Assembly: GCA_025458585.1 (NCBI GenBank)
Contig: JALOSD010000002.1
Location: 1-22,773 of the forward strand
DNA: 22,773 nucleotides
Direction: 5' to 3'
Source: Burkholderiaceae bacterium
Lineage (GTDB): Bacteria; Pseudomonadota; Gammaproteobacteria; Burkholderiales; Burkholderiaceae_C
The notes beneath the pieces are model-generated. The model was not told where the DNA came from. It saw only the letters and a program-made list of their open reading frames with translations, and ran no database searches. The position numbers and the translations under genes were made by a program. Shown here piece after piece: positions 14,637 to 22,446 of this stretch (position 1 is its first letter; every line of letters begins with the position of its first letter).

Positions 14637-16300
14637 GCGTCGCCCGCCGGGGCCGCGCCGGGCGTGTCGGTGGCCACGCCAGACGTCGGCTTGCGGCGCC
14701 GGCGGCGTCGCCGCTTGCGCGCGACCTCGGCGCCGCCTTCGACTTCGGCCGCAGCCTCGTCGCCTTCACCCTCGCGCGCCGCCTCGGCGCCGGCATGCTC
14801 GCCCGTACGCTCGACGACACGCTCGACGGCACGCTCGCTCGGACGTTCGCCAGGCTGCCCCCCGCCCTTGCGGCGCGACGCCTGCCGATGCGCGTCGCGC
14901 ACCGCGGCGACGAGCGCTTCGCGCTCCTCCGGCGTGCCCAGGGCGTAGTCTTCCCACCACTCGGCAAGCTCGGCATCGACCTCGCCGACGTCGGCGCGCA
15001 GGCGCAGGAAGTCGTAGCCGGCGCGGTAGCGCGGTTGCTCGACGAGCGACGCCGGCGTGTTGCCCACGCGCCGCTCGAAGCGCGGCTGCATCAGCCAGAT
15101 CTCGCGCATGTCGCCCGCCAGTCGGCCGCGGCCGGAGACGTCGCCGATGCGTGCCTCGAACACCGCGTCGATCGCCTGCTGCAGCGCCGGCACCGGGTGC
15201 TCGCCGGCGTCGCGGCGCTCGACCCAGCGCTGCTGCACGTCGTGCCACAGCAGGCACGCGAGCAGGAAGCTCGGCGCCACCGCGCGGCCCTGGGCGACAC
15301 GCCGGTCGGTGTCCTCGAGCGCGAGGCGGATGAACGCCTGCCGGCGCTCGTGCTCGCGGTCGAGCAGCGCCGCGTCGAGGATCGGGAACACGCCGGGCAC
15401 GAGGCCGTGACGCTGCAGCTCGTCGACGCTCCTGATCGCGTGCCCGGTCTGCAGCAGCTTGACCATCTCGTCGAACAGGCGCGAGGCCGGCACGTTCGCG
15501 AGCAGCGGCACCGCCTGCGCGATCGGCGCGCGCGTGCGCTCCTCGATGCCGAAGCCGAGCTTGGCCGCGAAGCGCACGACACGCACGATGCGCACGGGGT
15601 CTTCGCGGTAGCGCTGCAGCGGCTCGCCGATCATGCGCAGCACGCGGTGGCGCACGTCGGCCAGGCCGCCGTGGTAGTCGACGACGATCTGCGTCGTCGG
15701 GTCGTAGTACATCGCGTTGATCGTGAAGTCGCGGCGCGCCGCGTCCTCGATCTGCGGACCCCAGACGTTGTCGCGCAGCACGCGCCCGCTCGCGTCGACG
15801 GCGTGGTGCATGTCGGCGAGTTCGGCCTTCGACGTCTTCTCGTTGCCTTCGACCGCCTCGGCCGCCGCCATGTCCATCGTGGCACGGAACGTCGAGACCT
15901 CGATCACCTCGTGGTCGCGGCCGCGGCCGAAGATGACGTGCACGATGCGAAAGCGCCGGCCGATGATGAACGCGCGCCTGAACTGCGCCTTGACCTGCTC
16001 GGGCGTCGCGTTGGTGGCGACGTCGAAGTCCTTCGGCCGCAGGCCCAGCAGCAGGTCGCGCACCGCGCCGCCGACGATGTAGGCCTCGTGGCCGGCGTCC
16101 TGCAGCGCGCGCACGACCTTCAGCGCACGCTCGTCGACCAGCGCCGGGTCGATGCCGTGCTCCGCCGCCGGCACCTCGGCCCGGCGGCCGAGCGGGATCG
16201 CGGGCGCGGCCGGCGGCGTCGCCGCGTCCGGGACGGGCGTTGGCGATGGCGGCGCGGCCCCGCGCGCGCCGAACCACTTGCCGATGAGCTTCTTGATCAT
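14633..16300 (-). CDS. pcnB: Poly(A) polymerase I
   Basis: 555 residues, on the long side. Adds A tails to RNA 3' ends, promoting decay. The nucleotidyltransferase head is clear: YIVGGAVRDLLLG near 74-86, KDFDVATNATPEQVK with catalytic Asp91 and Asp93, RRDFTINAMYYDP and EDPVRIVRVVRFAAKLGF. The RNA-binding domain follows. The N-terminal ~45 residues are a Pro/Ala-rich extension. The C-terminal ~85 residues are low complexity: charged repeats, then an arginine-only run near 530-536, probably an RNA-contacting tail. A CCA-adding enzyme is less likely because the length, tail and folK linkage favour PcnB. The start ATG at 16300 overlaps the HAD stop (ATGA) and its end overlaps folK (GTGA). Confidence 0.95.
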   Translation of the reverse strand: MIKKLIGKWFGARGAAPPSPTPVPDAATPPAAPAIPLGRRAEVPAAEHGIDPALVDERALKVVRALQDAGHEAYIVGGAVRDLLLGLRPKDFDVATNATPEQVKAQFRRAFIIGRRFRIVHVIFGRGRDHEVIEVSTFRATMDMAAAEAVEGNEKTSKAELADMHHAVDASGRVLRDNVWGPQIEDAARRDFTINAMYYDPTTQIVVDYHGGLADVRHRVLRMIGEPLQRYREDPVRIVRVVRFAAKLGFGIEERTRAPIAQAVPLLANVPASRLFDEMVKLLQTGHAIRSVDELQRHGLVPGVFPILDAALLDREHERRQAFIRLALEDTDRRVAQGRAVAPSFLLACLLWHDVQQRWVERRDAGEHPVPALQQAIDAVFEARIGDVSGRGRLAGDMREIWLMQPRFERRVGNTPASLVEQPRYRAGYDFLRLRADVGEVDAELAEWWEDYALGTPEEREALVAAVRDAHRQASRRKGGGQPGERPSERAVERVVERTGEHAGAEAAREGEGDEAAAEVEGGAEVARKRRRRRRRKPTSGVATDTPGAAPAGDA

Positions 16301-16965
16301 GCGAACAGCTTCAGGATGGGCCAGCCGCGCTCGAGGGCGATCGCCTCGAGCGCGGGGCTGGGGTTGGTGGCCACCGGGTCGGTCGCGCGTTCGAGCAGCG
16401 GCAGGTCGTTGGTCGAGTCGCTGTAGAACGTGACGCGCTCGAAGTCGCCGAGGCTGCGGCCGACGCTCGCGAGCCAGTCGTCGACGCGGCGGATCTTGCC
16501 GTCGCGGAACGACGGCACGCCGCGCACGCGACCGGTCACGCGGCCGCCGCCGTCGCGCTCGAGCTCGACCGCGATCAGGTGCTCGACGCCGAACGCACGC
16601 GCGATCGGCGCCGTGACGACCTCGTTCGTCGCGGTGACGATCGCGATCAGGTCACCGGCCGCGCGGTGGCGCCCGACGAGCTCGAGCGCCGGCGCGCGCA
16701 GCTGCGGCGCGATGACCTCGCGCATGAAGCGCTCGCGCGCGGCCTCGACCTCGTCGTGGCGGCGGTCGCGCCAGGCCGAGGTCGCGAAGTCGACGTAGGC
16801 GTCGAGGTCGAGGCAGCCGGCCTGGTAGTCGGCGTAGAACTCGTCGTTGCGGCGGCGCCATTGCTCGCCGTCGGCCCAGCCGATCGCGACCATGAACTCG
16901 CCGAACGCGTGGTCGGAGTCGCTCGGCAGCAGCGTGCCGTCGAGGTCGAACAGCGTCAGCCGCAT
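16297..16965 (-). CDS. HAD-superfamily phosphatase (subfamily IB, SerB-like)
   Basis: 222 residues. A small phosphate-ester hydrolase of the HAD fold. Motif I is FDLDGTLL with Asp7 and Asp9, motif II is TATNE with Thr111, the motif III lysine is probably Lys157 in FRDGKIRR, and motif IV is SDSTNDLPLL with Asp183 and Asp188. The helical cap follows motif I, as in subfamily IB (phosphoserine phosphatase-like); substrate is not determined. The start is ATG at 16965. Its first 10 bases overlap the end of hda and its stop overlaps the pcnB start in ATGA, so it is embedded in the operon. The same neighbours recur in Burkholderiales. Confidence 0.92.
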   Translation of the reverse strand: MRLTLFDLDGTLLPSDSDHAFGEFMVAIGWADGEQWRRRNDEFYADYQAGCLDLDAYVDFATSAWRDRRHDEVEAARERFMREVIAPQLRAPALELVGRHRAAGDLIAIVTATNEVVTAPIARAFGVEHLIAVELERDGGGRVTGRVRGVPSFRDGKIRRVDDWLASVGRSLGDFERVTFYSDSTNDLPLLERATDPVATNPSPALEAIALERGWPILKLFA

Positions 16966-17642
16966 CGAGCCTCCCCGGGGTCGGCGAGCATGCGCTTGAG
17001 CAGCGGCACCGTCAGCTGCGGCCGGTGCTCGGCGAGCGCGAACGCGTCGAGGCGCTCGAACAGCGCGAGCAGGTGCTTCGGGTCGCGTTCGAAGCGGGTC
17101 AGCAGGTAGGCGACGACCTCGTCACCGAGGCGCAGGCCGCGCGTCGATGCGTGCAGCCGCAGCACGCCGGCCAGTTCGGTGTCGCCGGGCGGCTGCAGCG
17201 CGAACACGTGGCCCCAGCCGAGGCGCGTGCGAAGGTCCTCGCGCACCGGCAGGTCGACCGGCGGCAGCCTGCCGGCCGCCACGATCTGCGCGACGCCGGC
17301 GCCGACGAAGAGCGCGAACGCCGCGTGCTGGCGCGCGGCGTCGAGCGCGTGGCAGTCGTCGATCAGCGCGAGCGTCGCGCCGGCGGGCAGCGTCCACGGC
17401 GCTGGCGTCGTGGCGTCGAAGCACGCCACGTCGCCGCCCTGGCGCAGGCGCTCGTCGGCGAGTGCGCGCAGCAGGTGCGTCTTGCCGCTGCCGGACGGCC
17501 CCCACAGGTACACCGGCGCGCCGGGCCCCGCCGCTTCGGCGAGTGCGCGCAGGTGCTCAAGCGCGGGCGCGTTCGCGCCCGGCACGAAGTTGTCGAAGCC
17601 GGGCAGCGCCTGCGGCGCGATCGGCAGCGGGATCTGTCTCAT
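16956..17642 (-). CDS. hda: DnaA regulatory inactivator Hda
   Basis: 228 residues. Hda, bound to the replication clamp, stimulates ATP hydrolysis by DnaA after initiation. The N-terminus MRQIPLPI carries the clamp-binding QxPLP form. An AAA+ core follows: Walker A GPSGSGKT at 48-55, LALIDDCH (Walker B-like) near 91-98, RTLGW-type sensor region as RTRLGWGHVFALQPP, and LLTRFERDPKHLLALFERLD with the conserved Arg-containing sensor 2 helix. It lacks the DnaA DNA-binding domain. The start is ATG at 17642. Its last 10 bases overlap the HAD gene, so the C-terminus EARCG is encoded in that overlap. It is the first gene of the hda-HAD-pcnB-folK-kinase run; the 110 bases upstream show no clear promoter. 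Confidence 0.95.
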   Translation of the reverse strand: MRQIPLPIAPQALPGFDNFVPGANAPALEHLRALAEAAGPGAPVYLWGPSGSGKTHLLRALADERLRQGGDVACFDATTPAPWTLPAGATLALIDDCHALDAARQHAAFALFVGAGVAQIVAAGRLPPVDLPVREDLRTRLGWGHVFALQPPGDTELAGVLRLHASTRGLRLGDEVVAYLLTRFERDPKHLLALFERLDAFALAEHRPQLTVPLLKRMLADPGEARCG

Positions 17643-17752
17643 CGGGCGCAGGGGCGCGACGCCACACGGCCGTCGTCGACGCGAGCGGCGCGATCGCGGG
17701 CTCGAAACAGGGTCGTCCGAAGGACGTGGCGCAGCATGCCGAACGCAGACCC

Positions 17753-18622
17753 TCAGTGCAGCCGCGGCCGGCCGAGCCGGCGCAGCTCGTCGAGGCGCCC
17801 GCGCAGCGCCGCCGCGTCGTCGGCGCGCGGGCGGCGCGTCAGGTAGTCGGCGAGGTCCTGCGCCGCGTCGTCGAAGCGGCCGATCTCGGCCAGCACGAGA
17901 CCGCGGTCGCGCCGCTCCTCCCACGCGCGCGGCAGCAGCACGACGAGGCGCTGCTGGACTGCGAGCAGGCGCGGCCAGTCCTCGGCGGTGCGGTGGATCT
18001 CCTTCAGGTTGCGCAGCATGCGCGCGAGCGTGTCGCGCGGCGGCGCCGCCTGCAGGAACAGCCCGAGCGGAATCTCGTCGTCGCCGCCGAGCCCGTGCTG
18101 ACGCCGGTACGGCTGCAGCCGTTCCTCGAGCTCCTCGCGCGACAGCGAGCGGCCATTGAAGGGGTCGATCACGACTTCGCCGCGCGGCATGCGAAGCTTG
18201 ACGAGGAAGTGGCCCGGGAACGACACGCCGCGCGCCGTCAGGCCGACCTGCGTCGCGAGCTCGACGTACAGCAGCGCGAGCGTGATCGGGATGCCGCGCC
18301 GCGTCGCGAGCACGTCGTTGAGGTAGCTGTTCCGTGCGTCGTAGTAGTCGTTGACGTTGCCCGAGAACCCCAGCTCCTGGAAGAAGTAGCGGTTGAGCAG
18401 CCGCAGCCGCTGCAGCGGCGCCGCGTCGGCCGACAGGCGCCGGCGCAGCCGGTCGGCCAGCGCGTCGACCTCGGCGAGCACGCCCTGCGGGTCGAGGTCG
18501 GGGTATTCGTCCTGCGCGATCGAGACCGCGGCCTCGAAGGCGGAGAAGTCGTCGTCGCTCGCCACCAGGCTCGCGAAGTACGACAGCGGGGTCGGCACCT
18601 CGAAGTGCAGCCGATCGGACAT
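17753..18622 (-). CDS. SirB1-family transglutaminase-like protein with TPR region
   Basis: 289 residues. The N-terminal part matches the SirB1/transglutaminase-like family: a helix with FEAAVSIAQDEYPDLD, then LNRYFFQELGFSGN, NSYLNDVLATRRGIPITLA and GVSFPGHFLVKL. The C-terminal part (about 205-275) looks like tetratricopeptide repeats (LARMLRNLKEIHRTAEDW, LGRF-type LAEIGRFDDAAQDL). No catalytic activity is established for the family and I claim none; the classical transglutaminase cysteine is not evident at the expected NSYLND position, where serine is seen. The start is ATG at 18622. It lies nine bases after the murJ stop, so the two are probably one transcript. Confidence 0.9.
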   Translation of the reverse strand: MSDRLHFEVPTPLSYFASLVASDDDFSAFEAAVSIAQDEYPDLDPQGVLAEVDALADRLRRRLSADAAPLQRLRLLNRYFFQELGFSGNVNDYYDARNSYLNDVLATRRGIPITLALLYVELATQVGLTARGVSFPGHFLVKLRMPRGEVVIDPFNGRSLSREELEERLQPYRRQHGLGGDDEIPLGLFLQAAPPRDTLARMLRNLKEIHRTAEDWPRLLAVQQRLVVLLPRAWEERRDRGLVLAEIGRFDDAAQDLADYLTRRPRADDAAALRGRLDELRRLGRPRLH

Positions 18623-18631
18623 GGCGGGAGT

Positions 18632-20188
18632 CTAGCCGCGGCGGATGAACTGGCGCGGCCGCAGGCCGGTCGCGGCGAGCGTGGCGAAGTACAGCGCCGC
18701 CACGCCGGCGAGCACCGCCGCCATCGCGCCGGCGCGCTGCCAGGGCTGCGCGCGCAGCCCGATCCAGTCGATGCCCTGCGCCGCCCAGACGAGCGCGGCG
18801 GTGAGCAGCACGGTCGCGCCGAGCACGCGCACCATGAACGCGCCCCAGCCCGGGCGGGGACGGTACAGGGCGCGCCGGCGCAGACCGACGAGCAACCACG
18901 TCGCGTTGACGAGCGCGCCCAGCCCGATCGACAACGCGAGCCCGGCGTGGCCGAACAGCGGCACGAAGAGCACGTTCATCGCCTGCGTCGCGATCAGCAC
19001 GACGACGGCGATCTTCACCGGCGTGCGGATGTCCTGCCGGGCGTAGAAGCCGGGCGCGAGCACCTTCACCGCGATCAGCCCGAGCAGCCCGACGCCGTAG
19101 CCGCGCAGCGCCCACACCGTCTGCTCGACGTCGCGCGGCGAGAACTGGCCGTAGTGGTAGAGCACCGCGATCAGCGCCTGCGGGAACACGATCAGCGCCG
19201 CGACGCAGGGCAGCGCGAGCAGCATCACCAGCCGCAGGCCCCAGTCGAGCAGGTCAGAGTAGCCCGCGAGGTCATCGCGTGCCTGCGCCGCCGACAGCTG
19301 CGGCAGCAGCACGACGCCGAGCGCGACGCCGAGCAGCGCGGTCGGGAACTCCATCAGGCGGTCGGCGTACGTCAGCCACGACACCGCGCCGACGCCGACG
19401 TGCGACGCGATCTGCGTGTTGATCAGCAGCGACAGCTGCGCCACCGACACGCCGAGCAGCGCCGGCGCCATCTGCTTGAGCACGCGACGCACGCCGGGGT
19501 GATGCCAGGCGGCGCGCAGGCGCGCCGGCGTCAGGCCGAAGCTCGGCGTCACGCCGATGCGCGCGAGCGCCGGCCACTGCACCGCGAGCTGCAGCACGCC
19601 GCCGACCATCACGCCCACCGCGAGCGCGTGGATCGGCTCCAGGCCCCAGGCCGCGAAGCGCGGCGCGAGCGCCCACGCGGCGCCGATCATCGACAGGTTC
19701 AGCAGCACCGGCGTCGCCGCCGGCACCGCGAAGCGCTTCCACGTGTTGAGGATGCCCGCCGACAGCGCCACCAGCGACATGCACGCGATGTAGGGGAACA
19801 TGATGCGCGTCATCACAACGGCGTCGTCGAAGCGCGCGAGGCCCGAGCCGATCAACCAGACGAACACGGGCGCGCCGACGATGCCGACGACGACCGTCGC
19901 GAGCAACGCCCACAGCAGCACGGTGGCCACCGCGTCGACGAGCGCGTGCGTCGCGGCGTCGCCGTCGCGCTCGCGCACCGCGGCGAGGATCGGCACGAAG
20001 GCCTGCGAGAACGCGCCTTCGGCGAACAGGCGCCGCAGCAGGTTCGGGATGCGGAAGGCGACGTTGAACGCGTCGGTGGCCGCGCTCGCGCCAAAGCTCG
20101 CCGCGATCATCTGCTCGCGCACGAGCCCGGTCACGCGCGAGGCGAGCGTGAGCAGCGAGACGGTGGAGGCGGCCTTGAGCAGGTTCAT
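18632..20188 (-). CDS. murJ: Lipid II flippase MurJ (MviN)
   Basis: 518 residues with about 14 hydrophobic segments, the family norm. Moves lipid II across the inner membrane for peptidoglycan synthesis. Diagnostic parts: MNLLKAASTVSLLTLASRVTG at the start, REQMIAASFGASAATDAFNVAFRIPN, RRLFAEGAFSQAFVPIL (the charged, family-conserved region), ILNTWKRFAVPAATPVLLN and ARQDIRTPVKIA in the second half. The start is ATG at 20188. It is divergent from rpsT with 141 bases between them, an arrangement I associate with betaproteobacteria. Its stop is nine bases before the SirB1 gene. A -10-like TATAAT lies about 54 bases upstream of the start. Confidence 0.98.
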   Translation of the reverse strand: MNLLKAASTVSLLTLASRVTGLVREQMIAASFGASAATDAFNVAFRIPNLLRRLFAEGAFSQAFVPILAAVRERDGDAATHALVDAVATVLLWALLATVVVGIVGAPVFVWLIGSGLARFDDAVVMTRIMFPYIACMSLVALSAGILNTWKRFAVPAATPVLLNLSMIGAAWALAPRFAAWGLEPIHALAVGVMVGGVLQLAVQWPALARIGVTPSFGLTPARLRAAWHHPGVRRVLKQMAPALLGVSVAQLSLLINTQIASHVGVGAVSWLTYADRLMEFPTALLGVALGVVLLPQLSAAQARDDLAGYSDLLDWGLRLVMLLALPCVAALIVFPQALIAVLYHYGQFSPRDVEQTVWALRGYGVGLLGLIAVKVLAPGFYARQDIRTPVKIAVVVLIATQAMNVLFVPLFGHAGLALSIGLGALVNATWLLVGLRRRALYRPRPGWGAFMVRVLGATVLLTAALVWAAQGIDWIGLRAQPWQRAGAMAAVLAGVAALYFATLAATGLRPRQFIRRG

Positions 20189-20329
20189 CGCGACGGACCG
20201 CGGGGCACGGGCGGCGTGCGATCACCGGGCAGGCGTGGTGGATTATAGGAAGGCGCCCGCGTGCGCCCGGGCCCGCGTCGAGCCCGTGCTATACTGCTGC
20301 GTTTTCCACCTCGGACACCCTCCTTCAGC
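20189..20329. promoter_or_regulatory. Divergent murJ / rpsT promoter region
   Basis: On the minus strand TATAAT (plus 20242-20247) would serve murJ, about 54 bases before its start. On the plus strand TATACT at 20290-20295 would serve rpsT, leaving a leader of about 28-30 bases. Neither has a convincing -35. The region between the two is very GC-rich. Confidence 0.5.
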
Positions 20330-20632
20330 ATGGCCACTTCGTCCAAAGCCAAGAAGAAGACCGTGCGCATTGCCTCGGGCCGCAAGCGCGCGCGTCAAGA
20401 CGTCAAGCTCAACGCCGCGAACACGGCGCTGCGCTCGAAGTTCCGCACCGTGATCAAGAACGTGCAGAAGGCCGTCGCCGTCGGCGACAAGGGCAAGGCG
20501 AGCGAGCTGTTCCAGACCGCGCAGAAGGTGATCGACTCGGTGGCCGATAAGGGCATCTTCCACAAGAACAAGGCGGCGCGCCACAAGAGCCGTCTGGCCG
20601 CCAAGGTCAAGGCGCTCGCGACCGCGGCCTGA
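20330..20632 (+). CDS. rpsT: 30S ribosomal protein S20
   Basis: 100 residues; the E. coli protein is 87, so it has a longer C-terminal end (AAKVKALATAA). S20 binds 16S rRNA early in assembly. The sequence is typical: SSKAKKKTVRIASGRKRARQ, NAANTALRSKFRTVIKNVQ, DSVADKGIFHKNKAARHKSRL. The start is ATG at 20330. There is no Shine-Dalgarno: the bases before it are pyrimidine-rich (CACCCTCCTTCAGC). S20 genes are known for weak initiation signals and autogenous control in enterobacteria, which this resembles, but autoregulation here is inference. A hairpin follows the gene. Confidence 0.98.
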   Translation: MATSSKAKKKTVRIASGRKRARQDVKLNAANTALRSKFRTVIKNVQKAVAVGDKGKASELFQTAQKVIDSVADKGIFHKNKAARHKSRLAAKVKALATAA

Positions 20633-20662
20633 CGCCCGCGCGTTCCGCCTCGCCATCCGAAG

Positions 20663-20681
20663 GGGCCCGCATCGCGGGCCC
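20663..20681 (+). terminator. Hairpin terminator after rpsT
   Basis: A perfect 8-bp stem GGGCCCGC/GCGGGCCC with an ATC loop, 30 bases past the rpsT stop, followed by TCGTCGTTT. The T tract is broken, but stem strength and position between convergent genes support a two-way terminator. Confidence 0.7.
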
Positions 20682-20697
20682 TCGTCGTTTGCGGCGC

Positions 20698-21027
20698 TCA
20701 GCGCAACGGCGGCTGGTCGGGCAGCAGGCAGGCTTCGGTCGTCTGCAGGTCGTTGTCGCGCGCGAAGTTGACGACGAAGTCCCACGCCATCGGCTCGATG
20801 CGGCGCAGCTCCTCGCTGACGATCACGCACTTGACGCCGTTGATCACGCGCGGCACGCACAGCGGCGAGTAGCCGATGTGCGACCCGGGCCCCGTCTTCG
20901 CGCCACCGGGGCGAAAGCTCGACAGTGCGCCCGCGAGCCGCTCGGCCCAGTCGCTCGGGCGGAACGTGCGCCCGTCGCGGGTGATGCCCTGGATGAAGAT
21001 CTGGCGCGGAGGTTTGGGGGACGTCAT
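20698..21027 (-). CDS. DUF3579-family protein
   Basis: 109 residues. Recognised by PRQIFIQGITRDGRTFRPSDWAERLAGALS, GSHIGYSPLCVP, NGVKCVIVSEELRRIEPMAWDFVVNFARDNDLQ. This is a small soluble family I know mainly from betaproteobacteria, with no assigned function. The start is ATG at 21027, where the domain begins; the frame is open upstream but without protein-like content. It is divergent from argD and convergent with rpsT. I associate its placement beside argD with Burkholderiales, but a role in arginine metabolism is not shown. Confidence 0.88.
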   Translation of the reverse strand: MTSPKPPRQIFIQGITRDGRTFRPSDWAERLAGALSSFRPGGAKTGPGSHIGYSPLCVPRVINGVKCVIVSEELRRIEPMAWDFVVNFARDNDLQTTEACLLPDQPPLR

Positions 21028-21237
21028 GCCACGCAGGCCGGCGGCGTACCCGAGGCGGGACGCCACGGCAACGAAGGACGAAGCGCGATTGTCGCGTGTC
21101 CAGTGTTGCGTCGCAGCATGACCGTGCCCTGACAACCCTTGCCCGCACGCCGGCGAGATGGGCATCGACCTAGAATGAACACCGGTCGGCGCGGCCGAGA
21201 GGACGCGACCGGCCCTTTTCGTTTCCGGAGCCCACCG
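21028..21237. promoter_or_regulatory. DUF3579 / argD divergent region with leader hairpins
   Basis: 210 bases. A TAGAAT at 21171-21176 could be the argD -10, with no clear -35. Two overlapping, mutually exclusive stems follow: 21182-21188 with 21206-21212 (CCGGTCG/CGACCGG), and 21193-21197 with 21210-21214 (GGCCG/CGGCC), the latter directly before CTTTT at 21215-21219. The argD ribosome site GGAG lies at 21227-21230. Confidence 0.45.
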
Positions 21238-22446
21238 ATGAACGCGCCCGTGACCCCGACCCCGCCGTCGCCGCTGATGAACACCTACGGGCGCCTGCCG
21301 ATCGCGCTCGCGCACGGCCGTGGCTGCCGCGTCTGGGACACCGAAGGCCGTGAGTACCTCGACGCGCTCGGCGGCATCGCCGTCAACACGCTGGGTCACG
21401 CGCACCCGAAGCTCGTGCCGGCGCTGCAGGACCAGGTCGCCAAGCTGATCCACACCTCCAACTACTACCGCGTGCCGCTGCAGGAGCAGCTGGCGGCGAA
21501 GCTGGTGCAGCTGTCGGGACTGACGAACGTCTTCTTCTGCAACAGCGGCCTCGAGGCCAACGAAGGCGCGCTGAAGATCGCGCGCAAGTTCGGCCACGAC
21601 AAGGGCATCGAGCGCCCCGAGATCGTCGTCTACGAGAAGGCGTTCCACGGCCGCTCGCTCGCGACGCTGTCGGCCACCGGCAACCCGAAGGTGCAGGCCG
21701 GCTTCGGCCCGCTCGTCGAGGGCTTCGTGCGCGTGCCGCTGAACGACCTCGCCGCCATCGAGCAGGTGGCGGCCACGCGGCCGAACGTCGTCGCCGTGTT
21801 CCTCGAGACGATCCAGGGCGAAGGCGGCATCAACCCGGCGCGCACCGAGTACCTGCGCAGCCTGCGCGCCGTGTGCGACCGCCAGGACTGGCTGCTGATG
21901 CTCGACGAGGTGCAGTGCGGCATCGGCCGCACCGGCAAGTGGTTCGCGCACCAGTGGGCCGGCATCCGGCCCGACGTGATGCCGCTGGCCAAGGGGCTCG
22001 GCTCGGGCGTGCCGGTGGGCGCGATCGTCTGCGGCCCGCGCGCGGCCCACGTGCTGCAGCCGGGCAACCACGGCACGACCTTCGGCGGCAACCCGCTGGC
22101 GATGCGCGCCGGCGTCGAGACGCTGCGCATCATGGAGGACGACGGCCTGCTGGAGCACGCGGCGCGCGTCGGCACGGCGCTCAAGGCCGCGCTCGAGCGC
22201 GAGCTCGGCGCCCAGCCTGGCGTCGTCGAGATCCGCGGCCAGGGGTTGATGATCGGCGTCGAGCTCGACCGCCCGTGCGCCGCGCTGCTGCAGCAGGCGA
22301 TGGAGGCGGGCCTGCTGATCAGCGTCACCGCCGACCGCGTGATCCGTCTCGTGCCGCCGCTCATCATGACCGAGGCCGAGGCGATGCAGGTCGTGGCGAT
22401 CCTCGCGCCGCTCGTGCGGTCGTTCCTGTCGTCGACCGCGCCATGA
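21238..22446 (+). CDS. argD: Acetylornithine aminotransferase
   Basis: 402 residues, typical. Uses pyridoxal phosphate to convert N-acetylglutamate semialdehyde to N-acetylornithine; many homologues also serve lysine synthesis as succinyldiaminopimelate aminotransferase. Signs: YLDALGGIAVNTLGHAHP near 40-57, FFCNSGLEANEGALKIAR near 99-116, FHGRSLATLSATG, ETIQGEGGI, LDEVQCGIGRTG with the cofactor aspartate near 223, and the PLP-binding Lys252 in PLAKGLGSG. The start is ATG at 21238 with GGAG seven bases upstream. An in-frame ATG at 21175 would add 21 residues of Arg-rich, non-conserved sequence and was rejected as start. The stop overlaps the argF start in ATGA, linking two consecutive parts of the arginine pathway. 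Confidence 0.97.
   Translation: MNAPVTPTPPSPLMNTYGRLPIALAHGRGCRVWDTEGREYLDALGGIAVNTLGHAHPKLVPALQDQVAKLIHTSNYYRVPLQEQLAAKLVQLSGLTNVFFCNSGLEANEGALKIARKFGHDKGIERPEIVVYEKAFHGRSLATLSATGNPKVQAGFGPLVEGFVRVPLNDLAAIEQVAATRPNVVAVFLETIQGEGGINPARTEYLRSLRAVCDRQDWLLMLDEVQCGIGRTGKWFAHQWAGIRPDVMPLAKGLGSGVPVGAIVCGPRAAHVLQPGNHGTTFGGNPLAMRAGVETLRIMEDDGLLEHAARVGTALKAALERELGAQPGVVEIRGQGLMIGVELDRPCAALLQQAMEAGLLISVTADRVIRLVPPLIMTEAEAMQVVAILAPLVRSFLSSTAP

Noticed and set aside
17147..20248. 1033-codon plus-strand open frame opposite hda, SirB1 and murJ genes
   Set aside because: Entirely antisense to three well-recognised proteins, with low-complexity Arg/Gln/His content. No domain seen.
21028..22158. Upstream in-frame extension of the DUF3579 gene (frame open to beyond 22000)
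   Set aside because: It would run antisense through argD and has no protein-like content; the family begins at the 21027 ATG.
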